A stretch of 64,000 nt of DNA, taken from contig NZ_CP030047.1 of NCBI RefSeq assembly GCF_015291625.1, positions 5,766,001-5,830,000 of the forward strand, read 5' to 3'. Both the position numbers and the translations under genes were made by a program. The notes under the pieces are model-generated. The model was not told the DNA's origin, searched no databases, and was given only the letters and a program-made list of their open reading frames with translations. The stretch comes from Bradyrhizobium sp. CCBAU 53421. Its GTDB lineage: Bacteria > Pseudomonadota > Alphaproteobacteria > Rhizobiales > Xanthobacteraceae. This document shows positions 8,224-16,859 of this stretch, piece after piece. The first letter of the stretch is position 1, and each line of letters starts with the position of its first letter.

Positions 8224-9105
8224 ATGGCTTTGAGAGCAAGCGAACGCGCGAAAGCGCGCACGGTCCGTCTCGGCAACCGCGAGGTCGTGACCGAGGGGTT
8301 GGAGCTCAGTTTCTGGGCAGACATCAGCCATCGCTGCATGACCGCATCCTGGCCCGCCTTTATTGGCGGTGCAGCATTGGTGTTCATCGCCTTCAACGCC
8401 GTCTTCGCGTTGTTGTATTGGCTCGGCGATCATCCGATCGCCAACGTGCCTGACGGCCAATACATCGACTACCTCTATTTCAGCATCGAGACGCTCTCGA
8501 CCGCGGGCTATGGCGACATGCACCCGCAGACACACTACGGGCACTTCATCGCCACCATCGAGCTCTTTACCGGCATCTTCTCGATGTCGCTGATGACCGG
8601 ACTGATCTTCGCCCGCTTCTCGCGGCCGAGCGCGCGCCTGTTGTTCGCCGACAATCCCGTGATCTCGGATCATGAGGGCCAGCGGACGCTGATGATCCGC
8701 CTTGCCAACGAGCGGCACAACATCATCGCCAATGCCACCGCGCGGCTGTGGCTGTTCAAGAGCGGCGTCAGCAAGGAAGGCATGCCCTATCGCCGGTTCT
8801 ACGAACTGCCGCTGCTGCGCAGCGAGAGCCCGGCGCTCGCGCTGAGCTGGACCCTGTTTCATGTGATCGACCAGGACAGCCCGCTTTACGGTCTCGACGC
8901 CGCGGGCCTTGAGGCCGTCAACGCCGGTCTCGGCCTCATCGTGTCAGGCTATGACGACGTTGCAGCGCAAAACGTGCACGCGCGAAAATCCTACGAACAT
9001 TTCGACATCCGCTTCGGCCATCGCTATGCCGAGATCCTGCAGGCGACCGACGACGGCCGTCTGCGGATCGACTACAGTCGGTTCCACGAGACCATCGAAG
9101 GATAA
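8224..9105 (+). CDS. Inward-rectifier potassium channel (KirBac family)
   Basis: 293 aa. Two membrane helices (about 43-66 and 105-130) flank a pore loop with selectivity filter T-A-G-Y-G-D at 93-98, followed by M-H-P-Q-T. A C-terminal beta-rich cytoplasmic domain (about 140-290) carries the Kir-type immunoglobulin-like fold pattern. The filter has Ala where T-V-G-Y-G is most common. A short amphipathic slide helix around residue 28-38 (S-F-W-A-D) precedes the first helix. The protein would conduct K+ across the inner membrane. It joins two Kup transporters and an MgtC-like protein in this window. Confidence 0.92.
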   Translation: MALRASERAKARTVRLGNREVVTEGLELSFWADISHRCMTASWPAFIGGAALVFIAFNAVFALLYWLGDHPIANVPDGQYIDYLYFSIETLSTAGYGDMHPQTHYGHFIATIELFTGIFSMSLMTGLIFARFSRPSARLLFADNPVISDHEGQRTLMIRLANERHNIIANATARLWLFKSGVSKEGMPYRRFYELPLLRSESPALALSWTLFHVIDQDSPLYGLDAAGLEAVNAGLGLIVSGYDDVAAQNVHARKSYEHFDIRFGHRYAEILQATDDGRLRIDYSRFHETIEG

Positions 9106-9153
9106 ATACCACCTCTGCGCGCATCAAGATTTTAGGTGTGAAGCGCGGCGAAC

Positions 9154-9549
9154 ATGCTAAACATGAGCGGCGACGCGACCGGACTGACAGCAGTGAAGAC
9201 GCAGCGGCCAATTTCCTCGGATGACGAGCACGTGGTGCTCAAATTCCGGCCGCGTACTTCGGCGCAGCCGCCCGGCAAGCGCGAGAACCCGGTCCGATCG
9301 ACCCGCCCGGCTTCCGTCGCTCCCGTTTCCGTCGCCAACGATCTCTCCCGCTATGAGAAGCCGCGCGAGGAGCCGGATGATTTCCGCCAGCGCATGCTTG
9401 CCAATATCGCCGCCTTCGCCTTCACCGTGGCACTCACCGCGATCGGCATCTGGCTCGCCATGAGCATCGCCGATTTGCGCAAGACCCAGGATTGCGTCCT
9501 GATGGGACGCCGGGATTGCGCGAAGATTACGGTGATGCCGCGCACCTAG
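9154..9549 (+). CDS. Hypothetical single-helix membrane protein
   Basis: 131 aa. A long polar, Arg/Pro/Ser-rich N-terminal region (1-80) is followed by one membrane helix (about 84-105) and a short tail with two Cys. I do not recognise a family. An ATG three codons downstream is an alternative start. The coding character (third-position GC) matches the neighbours, and the gene precedes the lipid A fatty acid operon by 178 bp. Confidence 0.7.
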   Translation: MLNMSGDATGLTAVKTQRPISSDDEHVVLKFRPRTSAQPPGKRENPVRSTRPASVAPVSVANDLSRYEKPREEPDDFRQRMLANIAAFAFTVALTAIGIWLAMSIADLRKTQDCVLMGRRDCAKITVMPRT

Positions 9550-9727
9550 GCAGGCCGGAACCGTACCCGAAAACCGTCCTTGCCAGGCCGGCCAAGCTCC
9601 ATTGAACTAACGGCCCTGCTCCGATATACGGGCACACGACTCCGGCAGCAGCAATAGGGCAATCCGGGGCACCGCGCCCGCCTCCTCCGAGCCGACCCGG
9701 AATTACCTTCAATATATCAAAGGCTTA

Positions 9728-10030
9728 ATGATGTCTTCCACATTCGAGCAGATCGCCAACATTATCGCGGAGACCTGCGACATCCCGCGCGATACGATCA
9801 AGCCGGAGAGCCACGCGATCGACGATCTGGGGATCGACAGCCTCGACTTCCTCGACATCGCCTTTGCCATCGACAAGGCTTTCGGGATCAAGATGCCGCT
9901 CGAGAAGTGGACCCAGGAGGTCAACGACGGCAAGGCCACGACGGAGCAGTACTTCGTGTTGCAGAATCTCGCCGACCGCATCGACGAGCTGGTTGCGGCC
10001 AAGAACGCGGGCACGGGCTCGGCCACGTAA
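9728..10030 (+). CDS. acpXL: Acyl carrier protein AcpXL for very-long-chain fatty acids of lipid A
   Basis: 100 aa. The phosphopantetheine site is D-S-L-D at residues 37-40 (Ser38), in a helix context [12 protein letters not shown]. The length is greater than the ~78 aa of AcpP, as expected for AcpXL. In rhizobia this carrier holds the growing C26-C28 hydroxy acid that LpxXL puts on lipid A. It is the first gene of a five-gene operon with gaps of 9 bp or less, or overlaps, to the next genes. The assignment is strong because of the gene order. Confidence 0.93.
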   Translation: MMSSTFEQIANIIAETCDIPRDTIKPESHAIDDLGIDSLDFLDIAFAIDKAFGIKMPLEKWTQEVNDGKATTEQYFVLQNLADRIDELVAAKNAGTGSAT

Positions 10031-10039
10031 TCGCCCGTC

Positions 10040-10516
10040 ATGCAGCTTGAAACTTTTCAGCTGATCGATCGGATCGTCGACCTCAACCTCGACGCAAGGA
10101 CCATTGTCGTCGAGGCGGATGTGCCGCCGGACAGCCATTCCGTGTTCGCGGGGCATTTCCCGGGCTACCCGATCATGCCCGGCGTGCTGCTCACCGAAGC
10201 GATGGCCCAGAGCTCGGGCTGGCTGATCCTCGGTCTGACCAAGTTCGAGCGCATGCCCTTCCTGGCGATGGTCAAGGAAGCCAAGATGCGTGGCTTCGTA
10301 AGCCCCGGCTCGACATTGACGATCGACGCCAAGATCGAACACGAAGGTTCAGGCTTCACCGTGACCTCGGCGAAAGTCCGCGTCGGCAAGGAGCTCAAGT
10401 GCAATGCCGAGCTGACCTTCCGTCACATCCCCTTCCCCAGCCCGGACTTGCGTGTGCACATGGATGCGATGGCCACCAAGATCGGGTTTCCGCAGCAGGC
10501 AATGAGTAATGGCTGA
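10040..10516 (+). CDS. fabZXL: 3-hydroxyacyl-ACP dehydratase FabZXL
   Basis: 158 aa hotdog-fold dehydratase. The active-site helix motif G-H-F-P-G-Y-P-I-M-P-G carries His39, and the partner acid is Glu53 in L-L-T-E-A-M-A-Q. It would dehydrate 3-hydroxyacyl-AcpXL in each elongation cycle of the very-long-chain fatty acid. The stop overlaps the start of fabF2XL by 8 bp, implying translational coupling. Confidence 0.92.
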   Translation: MQLETFQLIDRIVDLNLDARTIVVEADVPPDSHSVFAGHFPGYPIMPGVLLTEAMAQSSGWLILGLTKFERMPFLAMVKEAKMRGFVSPGSTLTIDAKIEHEGSGFTVTSAKVRVGKELKCNAELTFRHIPFPSPDLRVHMDAMATKIGFPQQAMSNG

Positions 10517-11693
10517 GAAGGAAGTCTGGATCACCGGTGTCGGCCTGCTCTCTTCGCTCGGCGAAGGGCTGGATGCGCATTGGGAGGCGCTCGGCGAAAG
10601 GCGCGTCAATGCCGACGACAAGCGTCTCGCGCCGTATGTGATCCATCCGATTGCCCCCGTCAGCTTCGACGCCCAGATCCCCAAGAAGGGCGATCAGCGT
10701 CAGATGGAGACGTGGCAGCGCATCGGCACCTACGCCGCCGGGCTGGCGCTCGATTCCGCCGGCGTCAAAGGCAATCAGGAAATCCTGTCGCGAATGGACA
10801 TGATCATCGCAGCCGGCGGCGGCGAGCGTGACCTCAATGTCGACCTCGCGATCATGAATGCCGATGCGCAGGGCAAGCTGCCGCCCGCCCTGCTCAACGA
10901 AAAGCTGATGAACGAGCTGCGCCCGACGCTGTTCCTGGCGCAGCTCTCCAACCTGCTCGCCGGCAACATCGCGATCGTTCACGGCGTGTGCGGGACCTCG
11001 CGCACCTTCATGGGCGAGGAAGCCTCAAGCATCGACGCCGCGCGGATCGCGGTCGCGCGCATCGGCGCCGGACAGAGCGACATCGCGCTGGTCGGCGCGG
11101 CCCATAATGGCGATCGCGGCGACCTCTTGATGCTCTATTCGTTCGGCGACTTCGCACTCAAGAATCAATACGCGTCGGTTTGGGCCCGCCGAAACAATCC
11201 GGGCTTCGCCATCGGCTCCGCCGGCGCCTTCCTGGTGATGGAATCGCGCGAGCACGCCGAGGCGCGCGGCGCCAAGCCCTACGCCAGGCTGACCAAGGTG
11301 GTCGCCGATCTTGCCAAGCGCAAGGAGCCCGGCGCAGTGACCAAGTCGCTGCAGGCGATGTGGCCGCAGCTCGGGGTCAGCAACGACAACGCCATGCTGA
11401 TCACGGGCGCCACCGGCGCCGAGCCCGCGACCGCCGAGGAGCGCGAATTCCTCGGCCAGCATCCCGGCCTTGCCGTGCGCGCCACCGGAACGACCTTCGG
11501 GCACACCATGGAGGCGCAGTTCCCGCTTGGGCTGGCGCTGGCCGCGCTGTCGATTTCCCGCGGCGCGCTCTATCCGGCCAACGACCCGACCGGGCTGGAG
11601 GTTGAAAAGACCGAAGCGCCAACCCAGATTGTCGTGTTGGGGGTCGGCCATTGGCAGGGCGAAGGCATGGCACTGGTCGAGGCCGTCAAGTAA
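10509..11693 (+). CDS. fabF2XL: Beta-ketoacyl-ACP synthase FabF2XL (incomplete catalytic set)
   Basis: 394 aa thiolase-fold condensing enzyme, second position in the rhizobial order. The nucleophile Cys161 is present (G-V-C-G-T-S) and the second His is present (F-G-H-T, His332). The first His, normally in N-A-H-G-T, is missing: the aligned segment reads I-T-G-A-T-G at about 298-303. The Lys of the S-N-K-S motif is also replaced (T-G-T-T at about 326-329). It therefore probably does not catalyse decarboxylative condensation alone. I infer it pairs with FabF1XL, much as a chain-length factor pairs with a ketosynthase. Confidence 0.88.
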   Translation: MAEKEVWITGVGLLSSLGEGLDAHWEALGERRVNADDKRLAPYVIHPIAPVSFDAQIPKKGDQRQMETWQRIGTYAAGLALDSAGVKGNQEILSRMDMIIAAGGGERDLNVDLAIMNADAQGKLPPALLNEKLMNELRPTLFLAQLSNLLAGNIAIVHGVCGTSRTFMGEEASSIDAARIAVARIGAGQSDIALVGAAHNGDRGDLLMLYSFGDFALKNQYASVWARRNNPGFAIGSAGAFLVMESREHAEARGAKPYARLTKVVADLAKRKEPGAVTKSLQAMWPQLGVSNDNAMLITGATGAEPATAEEREFLGQHPGLAVRATGTTFGHTMEAQFPLGLALAALSISRGALYPANDPTGLEVEKTEAPTQIVVLGVGHWQGEGMALVEAVK

Positions 11694-11720
11694 CTCGACG
11701 CAAGCACCGACGGGGACACC

Positions 11721-12998
11721 ATGACAGCACCACGCGATAAATTCGGCCGACCGATCGTCGTCGTGACCGGCATGGGAATCGTGACGTCGCTCGGCGGCGG
11801 CAAGGCCGACAATTGGAAGCGCCTCACCGCCGGCGAGTCCGGCATCAAGACCGTGACGCGCTTCCCGCTCGACAGTCTGAAGACGACGATGGCCGGCGCC
11901 GTCGATTTCGTCACCGTCGATCCGTTCTCCTCGACCAGCCTGTCGCAACGTCTCGCTGAGATCGCGACCGAGGAGGCGCTGGAGCAGTCCGGCATCGGCA
12001 GCAAGGGCGACTTCCCAGGCCCGCTGTTTCTCGCGGTCGCGCCGATCGAAACCGAATGGCCGCAGCGGCTCGAGGTCGCGCGGGAGGTTCCGACCAAGGA
12101 CTTCGGCATCATCGATTATCTGGCGACCTGCAGCGGCGGCAAGTTTGCGCACTTCCACCGGCGCTTCACCTTCGGCTCGGTCGCGCTCAACCTCGCCGAG
12201 ACCTTCGGCACCAAGGGGTCGCCGATCTCGCTCTCGACCGCCTGCGCATCCGGCGCGACCGCGATCCAGCTCGGCGTCGAGGCGATCCGCCGCGGCGAGA
12301 CCGATGCAACGCTGTGCGTTGCGACCGACGGTTCGGTCAATCCCGAAGCCATGGTGCGCTTCTCGCTGCTCTCGGCTCTCTCGACCCAGAACGATCCGCC
12401 GCAGGGCGCCTCGAAGCCGTTCTCGAAGAACCGCGACGGTTTCGTGATGGCCGAAGGCGCCGGCGCGCTGGTGCTGGAGAGCTATGAGGCCGCGATGGCG
12501 CGCGGCGCCCGCATCCTCGGCGTCGTCGCCGGTTGCGGCGAGCTCACCGACTCCTTCCATCGCACCCGCTCTGCTCCGGACGGCAAGCCGGCGATCGGCT
12601 GCGTGCGCAAGACGCTCGCCGATGCCGGGATGGAGCCCGAGCAGATCGATCACATCAACGCGCACGGCACCTCGACGCCGGAGAACGACAAGATGGAATA
12701 TCTTGCGACCTCCGCGGTGTTCGGCGAGCACACCAAGAACATCCCGGTGTCGTCGAACAAGTCGATGGTCGGCCACACCATCTCGGCAGCCGGCGCGGTC
12801 GAGGCGATCTTCTCGCTGCTCACGCTCGAGCATCAGAGGATTCCGCCGACGATCAATTACGAGGTGCCGGATCCCGCGATCCCGTTCGACGTGGTCGGCA
12901 ACAAGGCGCGTGACGCCAAGGTGACCGCCGTGATGTCGAACTCGTTCGGGTTCGGCGGGCAGAACGCTTCGCTGATTCTGACGCGCGAGCCGGCCTAA
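11721..12998 (+). CDS. fabF1XL: Beta-ketoacyl-ACP synthase FabF1XL
   Basis: 425 aa KAS-II type enzyme with the full catalytic set: Cys175 in T-A-C-A-S-G, His315 in N-A-H-G-T-S-T, Lys347 in S-N-K-S and His352 in V-G-H-T. It would extend acyl-AcpXL by two carbons per cycle from malonyl donors. It starts 27 bp after fabF2XL in the same operon and very likely forms the active half of a FabF1XL-FabF2XL pair. Confidence 0.93.
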   Translation: MTAPRDKFGRPIVVVTGMGIVTSLGGGKADNWKRLTAGESGIKTVTRFPLDSLKTTMAGAVDFVTVDPFSSTSLSQRLAEIATEEALEQSGIGSKGDFPGPLFLAVAPIETEWPQRLEVAREVPTKDFGIIDYLATCSGGKFAHFHRRFTFGSVALNLAETFGTKGSPISLSTACASGATAIQLGVEAIRRGETDATLCVATDGSVNPEAMVRFSLLSALSTQNDPPQGASKPFSKNRDGFVMAEGAGALVLESYEAAMARGARILGVVAGCGELTDSFHRTRSAPDGKPAIGCVRKTLADAGMEPEQIDHINAHGTSTPENDKMEYLATSAVFGEHTKNIPVSSNKSMVGHTISAAGAVEAIFSLLTLEHQRIPPTINYEVPDPAIPFDVVGNKARDAKVTAVMSNSFGFGGQNASLILTREPA

Positions 12999-13019
12999 GA
13001 CAGCGCCCTCGCCCGTCAG

Positions 13020-13955
13020 ATGAAACGCCTGCTCCTTCGTACCAGGGCGCACCTGCGTGACGCCGCAAAGCCCGTGACCGATGCGGCGATCGGCGGGCTG
13101 ACGATCGGCCTGCTGCGCACCGCACGCTATTTCGATCCGGAGAAGTCCGCACGGTTCTTCGGCCGCGCCGCGCATTTCATCGGCCGCCGGTTGCGCGAGG
13201 ATCGCATCGGCCGCGAGAACCTCAAGGCCGCCTTCCCGGAAAAGTCACCGCAGGAGATCGAAGAGATCCTGACGGGCGTCTGGCACAACCTCGGACGCAT
13301 CGGCGCCGAGTTCGCGCACATCGACCGTATCTGGGACCACGATCCGCAGAACCCCGACAAGCCGGGTCGCGTCGAATTCTCGGCGCGCAGCAAGCAGCTG
13401 TTCGACCAATTGCGCGACGACGGCAAGCCGGCCTTGTTCTTCGCCGCACATCTGGGGAACTGGGAGCTCTCGCCAATTGCTGCGGCGGCACATGGGCTCG
13501 ATGCGACGATCCTGTTCCGGCGGCCGAACATCGAAGCCGCCGACCGCGCCATCGAACGCATCCGCGCGGTCAATCTGGGCACGCTGGTGCCGGCAGGCCG
13601 CGACGCGCCGCTCAAGCTGGCGCAGGCGCTCAAGAACGGCCAGCACGTCGCGATGCTGGTCGACCAGTATTTGACCAACGGCGTTCCCGTCACCTTCTTC
13701 GGCCGCAAGACCACCGCCAATCCGCTGCTGGCGCGCCTGCGCCGGCAGATCGACTGCCCGATCCACGGCACACGGATCATCCGCCTGCCCGACGGCCGTT
13801 TCCGCGGCGAGGTCACCGAGGAAGTGAAGCCGGTGTTCGACGCATCCGGCGAGATCGATGTCCAGGGCACGATGCAGGCGATCACCGACATCGTCGAGGG
13901 CTGGGTCCGCGAATATCCGGATCAATGGCTCTGGCTGCACCGGCGCTGGCGGTAG
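13020..13955 (+). CDS. lpxXL: Lipid A very-long-chain acyltransferase LpxXL (LpxL/HtrB family)
   Basis: 311 aa. The acyltransferase motif H-L-G-N-W-E gives the H-x4-E catalytic dyad at His144/Glu149. The family-typical V-D-Q motif, D-G-R-F-R and the C-terminal W-L-W-L-H-R-R-W-R are present. It transfers the 27-hydroxyoctacosanoate-like acid from AcpXL to lipid A at the inner membrane. It starts 21 bp after fabF1XL. In Rhizobium an alcohol dehydrogenase gene (adh2XL) sits just before lpxXL; it is absent here. Confidence 0.92.
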   Translation: MKRLLLRTRAHLRDAAKPVTDAAIGGLTIGLLRTARYFDPEKSARFFGRAAHFIGRRLREDRIGRENLKAAFPEKSPQEIEEILTGVWHNLGRIGAEFAHIDRIWDHDPQNPDKPGRVEFSARSKQLFDQLRDDGKPALFFAAHLGNWELSPIAAAAHGLDATILFRRPNIEAADRAIERIRAVNLGTLVPAGRDAPLKLAQALKNGQHVAMLVDQYLTNGVPVTFFGRKTTANPLLARLRRQIDCPIHGTRIIRLPDGRFRGEVTEEVKPVFDASGEIDVQGTMQAITDIVEGWVREYPDQWLWLHRRWR

Positions 13956-13974
13956 GCTGGCAGTAGCGCTTCCT

Positions 13975-14087
13975 CGTCATTGCGAGGAGCGAAGCGACGA
14001 ACCAATCCATGCTTCAGCAAGCGCGCGATGGATTGCTTCGCGGAGCCTGTCATCGGGCGCGCGTTCGCGCGACCCGTTGGCTCGCAA
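13975..14087. repeat. Interspersed palindromic element (CGTCATTGCGAGGAGCG family)
   Basis: It begins with CGTCATTGCGAGGAGCGAAG and has the inverted pair CCAATCCAT / ATGGATTG around a short loop. The right arm is diverged: after ATGGATTGCTTCG it runs into unrelated GC-rich sequence ending at CTCGCAA. This type of element is abundant between genes in Bradyrhizobium-like genomes. It sits between convergent lpxXL and the PotF-like gene and may serve as a transcription end. Confidence 0.75.
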
Positions 14088-14098
14088 GCACGGAGAGG

Positions 14099-15208
14099 CT
14101 ATTTGCCCGTCTTCACCCGCGTCCACAGCCGGTTGATGATCCGCTGCGTCGCCGGATCGCGCGCCGTGATCACGAACAGCTTCTTCTGCATCGCCTCGTC
14201 GGGATAGATGTTCTTGTCGTTGAGGATCTTCGGATCGATCAGCTTCTGGCTCGCCAGATTGCCGTTGGCGTAGGACAGGAAGTTCGAGTTCTTCGCCGCG
14301 ACCTCGGGACGGTAGAGGTAGTTGATCAGCTCATAGGCTTCAGTGACGTTCTTGGCGTCCGCCGGAATCGCGAGATTGTCGAAGAACATCTGCGCGCCCT
14401 CCTTCGGGATCGTGTAGCCGATCTCGACGCCGGTGTTGGCTTCCGCCGCCCGGCTGCGCGCCTGCATGATGTCGCCCGACCACCCGACCACGAAGCAGAT
14501 CTCGCCCGAGGCCAGCGCGCTGAGATATTCGGACGAGTGGAATTTGCGCACATAGGGCCGGATCTTGATGACGAGATCGGCGGCCTTCTCGAGGTCGGCC
14601 TGCTTGGTCGAGTTCGGATCGAGCCCGAGATAGCTCAGCGCCGCCGGCAGGATGTCGTCGGCGGAATCCAGCATGTGGATGCCGCAGTCCTTGAACTTGG
14701 CGAGGTTCTCCGGCTTGAACACCATGTCCCAGCTGTCGATCTTCGCATCAGGCCCAAGGATCTTCTCCGCGATCTTGACGTTGTAGCCGATGCCGGTGGT
14801 GCCCCACATGTAGTTGGCGCCGTAATTGTTGCCGGGATCGTAGGTCGCAAGCTGGCCGGTCACCACGGGCCATGCATTGGCAAGGTTGGGCAGCTTCGAC
14901 TTGTCGAGCTTGAGGAACACCTTCGCGGTGATCTGGCGCTGCAGGAAATAGCCGGTCGGCACCACGACGTCGTAGCCCGACTTGCCCGCGAGCAGCCGCG
15001 TCTCCAGCGTCTCGTTGGCGTCGAACGTGTCGTAGACCACCTTGATGCCGGTTTCCTTGGTGAAGTCCTCGAGGACTCCCGGCGCCATGTAGTTCGACCA
15101 GTTGTAGAAATTGACCGTGCGCTCCTCGGCGCCGGCGGAGGCAGCGAACAACAGAGCCGTGGCGATCATACCTGCGAGGCTGACGAGACGACGGCTCTGC
15201 TTCTGCAT
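14099..15208 (-). CDS. Polyamine ABC transporter substrate-binding protein (PotF/PotD family)
   Basis: 369 aa. A signal peptide (about residues 1-27, ending A-S-A-G-A) precedes the mature start E-E-R-T-V-N-F-Y-N-W-S-N-Y-M, which is the hallmark of PotF/PotD proteins. A later Y-V-R-K-F-H-S-S-E-Y segment and the V-V-G-W-S-G-D hinge also fit. It would bind putrescine or spermidine in the periplasm. No permease or ATPase genes follow, so it would rely on a transporter encoded elsewhere. It is the third gene of a tight operon after a rhodanese and an aminotransferase (gaps of 8 and 6 bp). Confidence 0.92.
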   Translation of the reverse strand: MQKQSRRLVSLAGMIATALLFAASAGAEERTVNFYNWSNYMAPGVLEDFTKETGIKVVYDTFDANETLETRLLAGKSGYDVVVPTGYFLQRQITAKVFLKLDKSKLPNLANAWPVVTGQLATYDPGNNYGANYMWGTTGIGYNVKIAEKILGPDAKIDSWDMVFKPENLAKFKDCGIHMLDSADDILPAALSYLGLDPNSTKQADLEKAADLVIKIRPYVRKFHSSEYLSALASGEICFVVGWSGDIMQARSRAAEANTGVEIGYTIPKEGAQMFFDNLAIPADAKNVTEAYELINYLYRPEVAAKNSNFLSYANGNLASQKLIDPKILNDKNIYPDEAMQKKLFVITARDPATQRIINRLWTRVKTGK

Positions 15209-15214
15209 TCTGGT

Positions 15215-16384
15215 CTACCTCTTGCGACGATGCACGGCGTCGGACAACCGCTCCAGCGCGGTGTCGAGCGTCGAGTCCTTTTTGGCGAAACAGAAACGCA
15301 CCACCGACGTCACCGCATCCTGCTCGTAAAACGCCGACACCGGAATAGCCGCGACCTTGTAATCCTGCACAATTCGCCAGCAGAACTCCGCATCGGTCTC
15401 ATTCAAACCAAGCGGCGACAGGTCGACGGTGAGGAAATAAGTCCCCTGCGACCTCAGCACCGGAAAGCCGATGCTCTCCAGCCCCTTGGTCAGTCGGTCG
15501 CGGCTCCGCGCCATGTCTTTGCGCATCTCGAGGAAATAGTCGTCCGGCTTGCTGAGGCCGTACGCCACCGCCGCCTGCAGATTGGGCGCCGTCGTGAAGG
15601 TGAGGAACTGGTGCACCTTCGCCGCGACGCGCAGCAGCGGCGGCGCGGCGCAGACGAAACCAATCTTCCAGCCGGTCAGCGAGAAGATCTTGCCGGCGCT
15701 GCCGACCTTGATGGTGCGATCGCGCATGCCGGGGATTGTGATCAGCGGGATGTGCTCGCGGCCGTCGAACACGACGTGCTCCCAAACCTCGTCGCAGATC
15801 GCGACCACGTCGAACTCCTGGCAGAACCGTGCCAGCAGTTCGAGGTCCTCGCGCGGATAGACCACCGCCGCGGGGTTGAGCGGATTGTTGAACAGCACCG
15901 CCTTGGTCTTGTGGTTGAAGACGCTGCGCAGCATCTCCTCGCTCAGCCGCCACTCCGGCGGCTCGAGCCGCAATAGCCGCGGAATGCCGCCGGCCTGGCG
16001 GATGATCGGCAGATAGGAATCATAGACCGGCTGGAAGCACACCACTTCGTCGCCCGGCTCGACCACGGACAGGATCGAGGAGGTCAGCGCCTCGGTGCCG
16101 CCGGAGGTGACCATCACCTCGGTCATCGGATCGAGCTTGAGCCCGTGCCAATGGCCGTAATGCGAAGCGATCGCCTGACGGAGTTCCGGAATGCCCATCA
16201 TCGACGGATACTGGTTGTAGCCGTTGATGGACGCGTCCGCGGCGGCGCGGCGGATGTCCTCCGGTCCCGGATCGTCGGGAAAGCCCTGGCCGAGATTGAT
16301 GGCGGCATTGTCGCGCGCAGCCTGCGACATCGCCTCGAAGATGGTGACGGGAAGGTCCGCGAAGACCTTGTTCATGGAGGTCAT
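15215..16384 (-). CDS. Class I/II PLP aminotransferase
   Basis: 389 aa. Fold type I signature features: N-N-P-L-N-P for substrate carboxylate binding, I-C-D-E-V for the PLP pyridine Asp, and the Schiff-base Lys in S-A-G-K-I-F-S-L-T-G-W-K. The sequence resembles the YbdL/kynurenine- and methionine-aminotransferase-like group. The amino donor is unknown. An ATG three codons in (16373-16375) is an alternative start. The position just before a polyamine-binding protein hints at amine or amino acid catabolism, but that is speculative. Confidence 0.88.
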   Translation of the reverse strand: MTSMNKVFADLPVTIFEAMSQAARDNAAINLGQGFPDDPGPEDIRRAAADASINGYNQYPSMMGIPELRQAIASHYGHWHGLKLDPMTEVMVTSGGTEALTSSILSVVEPGDEVVCFQPVYDSYLPIIRQAGGIPRLLRLEPPEWRLSEEMLRSVFNHKTKAVLFNNPLNPAAVVYPREDLELLARFCQEFDVVAICDEVWEHVVFDGREHIPLITIPGMRDRTIKVGSAGKIFSLTGWKIGFVCAAPPLLRVAAKVHQFLTFTTAPNLQAAVAYGLSKPDDYFLEMRKDMARSRDRLTKGLESIGFPVLRSQGTYFLTVDLSPLGLNETDAEFCWRIVQDYKVAAIPVSAFYEQDAVTSVVRFCFAKKDSTLDTALERLSDAVHRRKR

Positions 16385-16392
16385 GTCAGGGA

Positions 16393-16722
16393 TCAGCCGC
16401 CCGCCTTGGTCGGCAGTCCCGCCGCCTTCCAGCCGATGATCCCGCCCGCGAGGTGCTTATCGTAGGGCAGGCCCGCGGCCTGGGCGGCCAGCGAGGCCGT
16501 CACCGAGCGCTTGCCGGAGCGGCAGGCGAACACCACCTGCTTGCCCTGCGGATCCGGAATCGCTGATGGATCGAACGTCGACAGCGGCACCACGACGCTG
16601 TCGGGATAGGCCTCTGCTGCGACCTCATTGGGCTCGCGGACGTCGACGAGCAGATAGCGGCCTTCCGCTATGCCCTTCGACACCTCGTCCGGAAACAAAT
16701 CTTCCACCTTGTGGTCCGCCAC
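16393..16722 (-). CDS. Single-domain rhodanese-like sulfurtransferase
   Basis: 109 aa. Rhodanese fold with catalytic loop F-A-C-R-S-G-K-R-S (Cys near residue 67) and the D-V-R-E-P-N-E motif of the CH2-like region. The C-R-S-G-K-R loop is typical of GlpE/PspE-type single-domain sulfurtransferases. It would carry a persulfide in the cytoplasm. It is the first gene of the operon with the aminotransferase and PotF-like genes. Confidence 0.9.
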   Translation of the reverse strand: MADHKVEDLFPDEVSKGIAEGRYLLVDVREPNEVAAEAYPDSVVVPLSTFDPSAIPDPQGKQVVFACRSGKRSVTASLAAQAAGLPYDKHLAGGIIGWKAAGLPTKAGG

Positions 16723-16859
16723 GGAAATATCCTCCCGACTATCCGATTGGCGAGCGTCTCGCGGCTCGCCGGTCCGGGCCGCAAAGTCGCCTCTCGCGGG
16801 AAGAAAATCAAGCGCTCGAAACGGGTTAGATGCCGCGCGGAAACGCGGGATCGCGGGCC

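Noticed and set aside
11025..13175. A 716-codon open frame on the - strand opposite fabF2XL/fabF1XL
   Set aside because: It runs across the boundaries of three well-supported genes and shows only reverse-frame composition.
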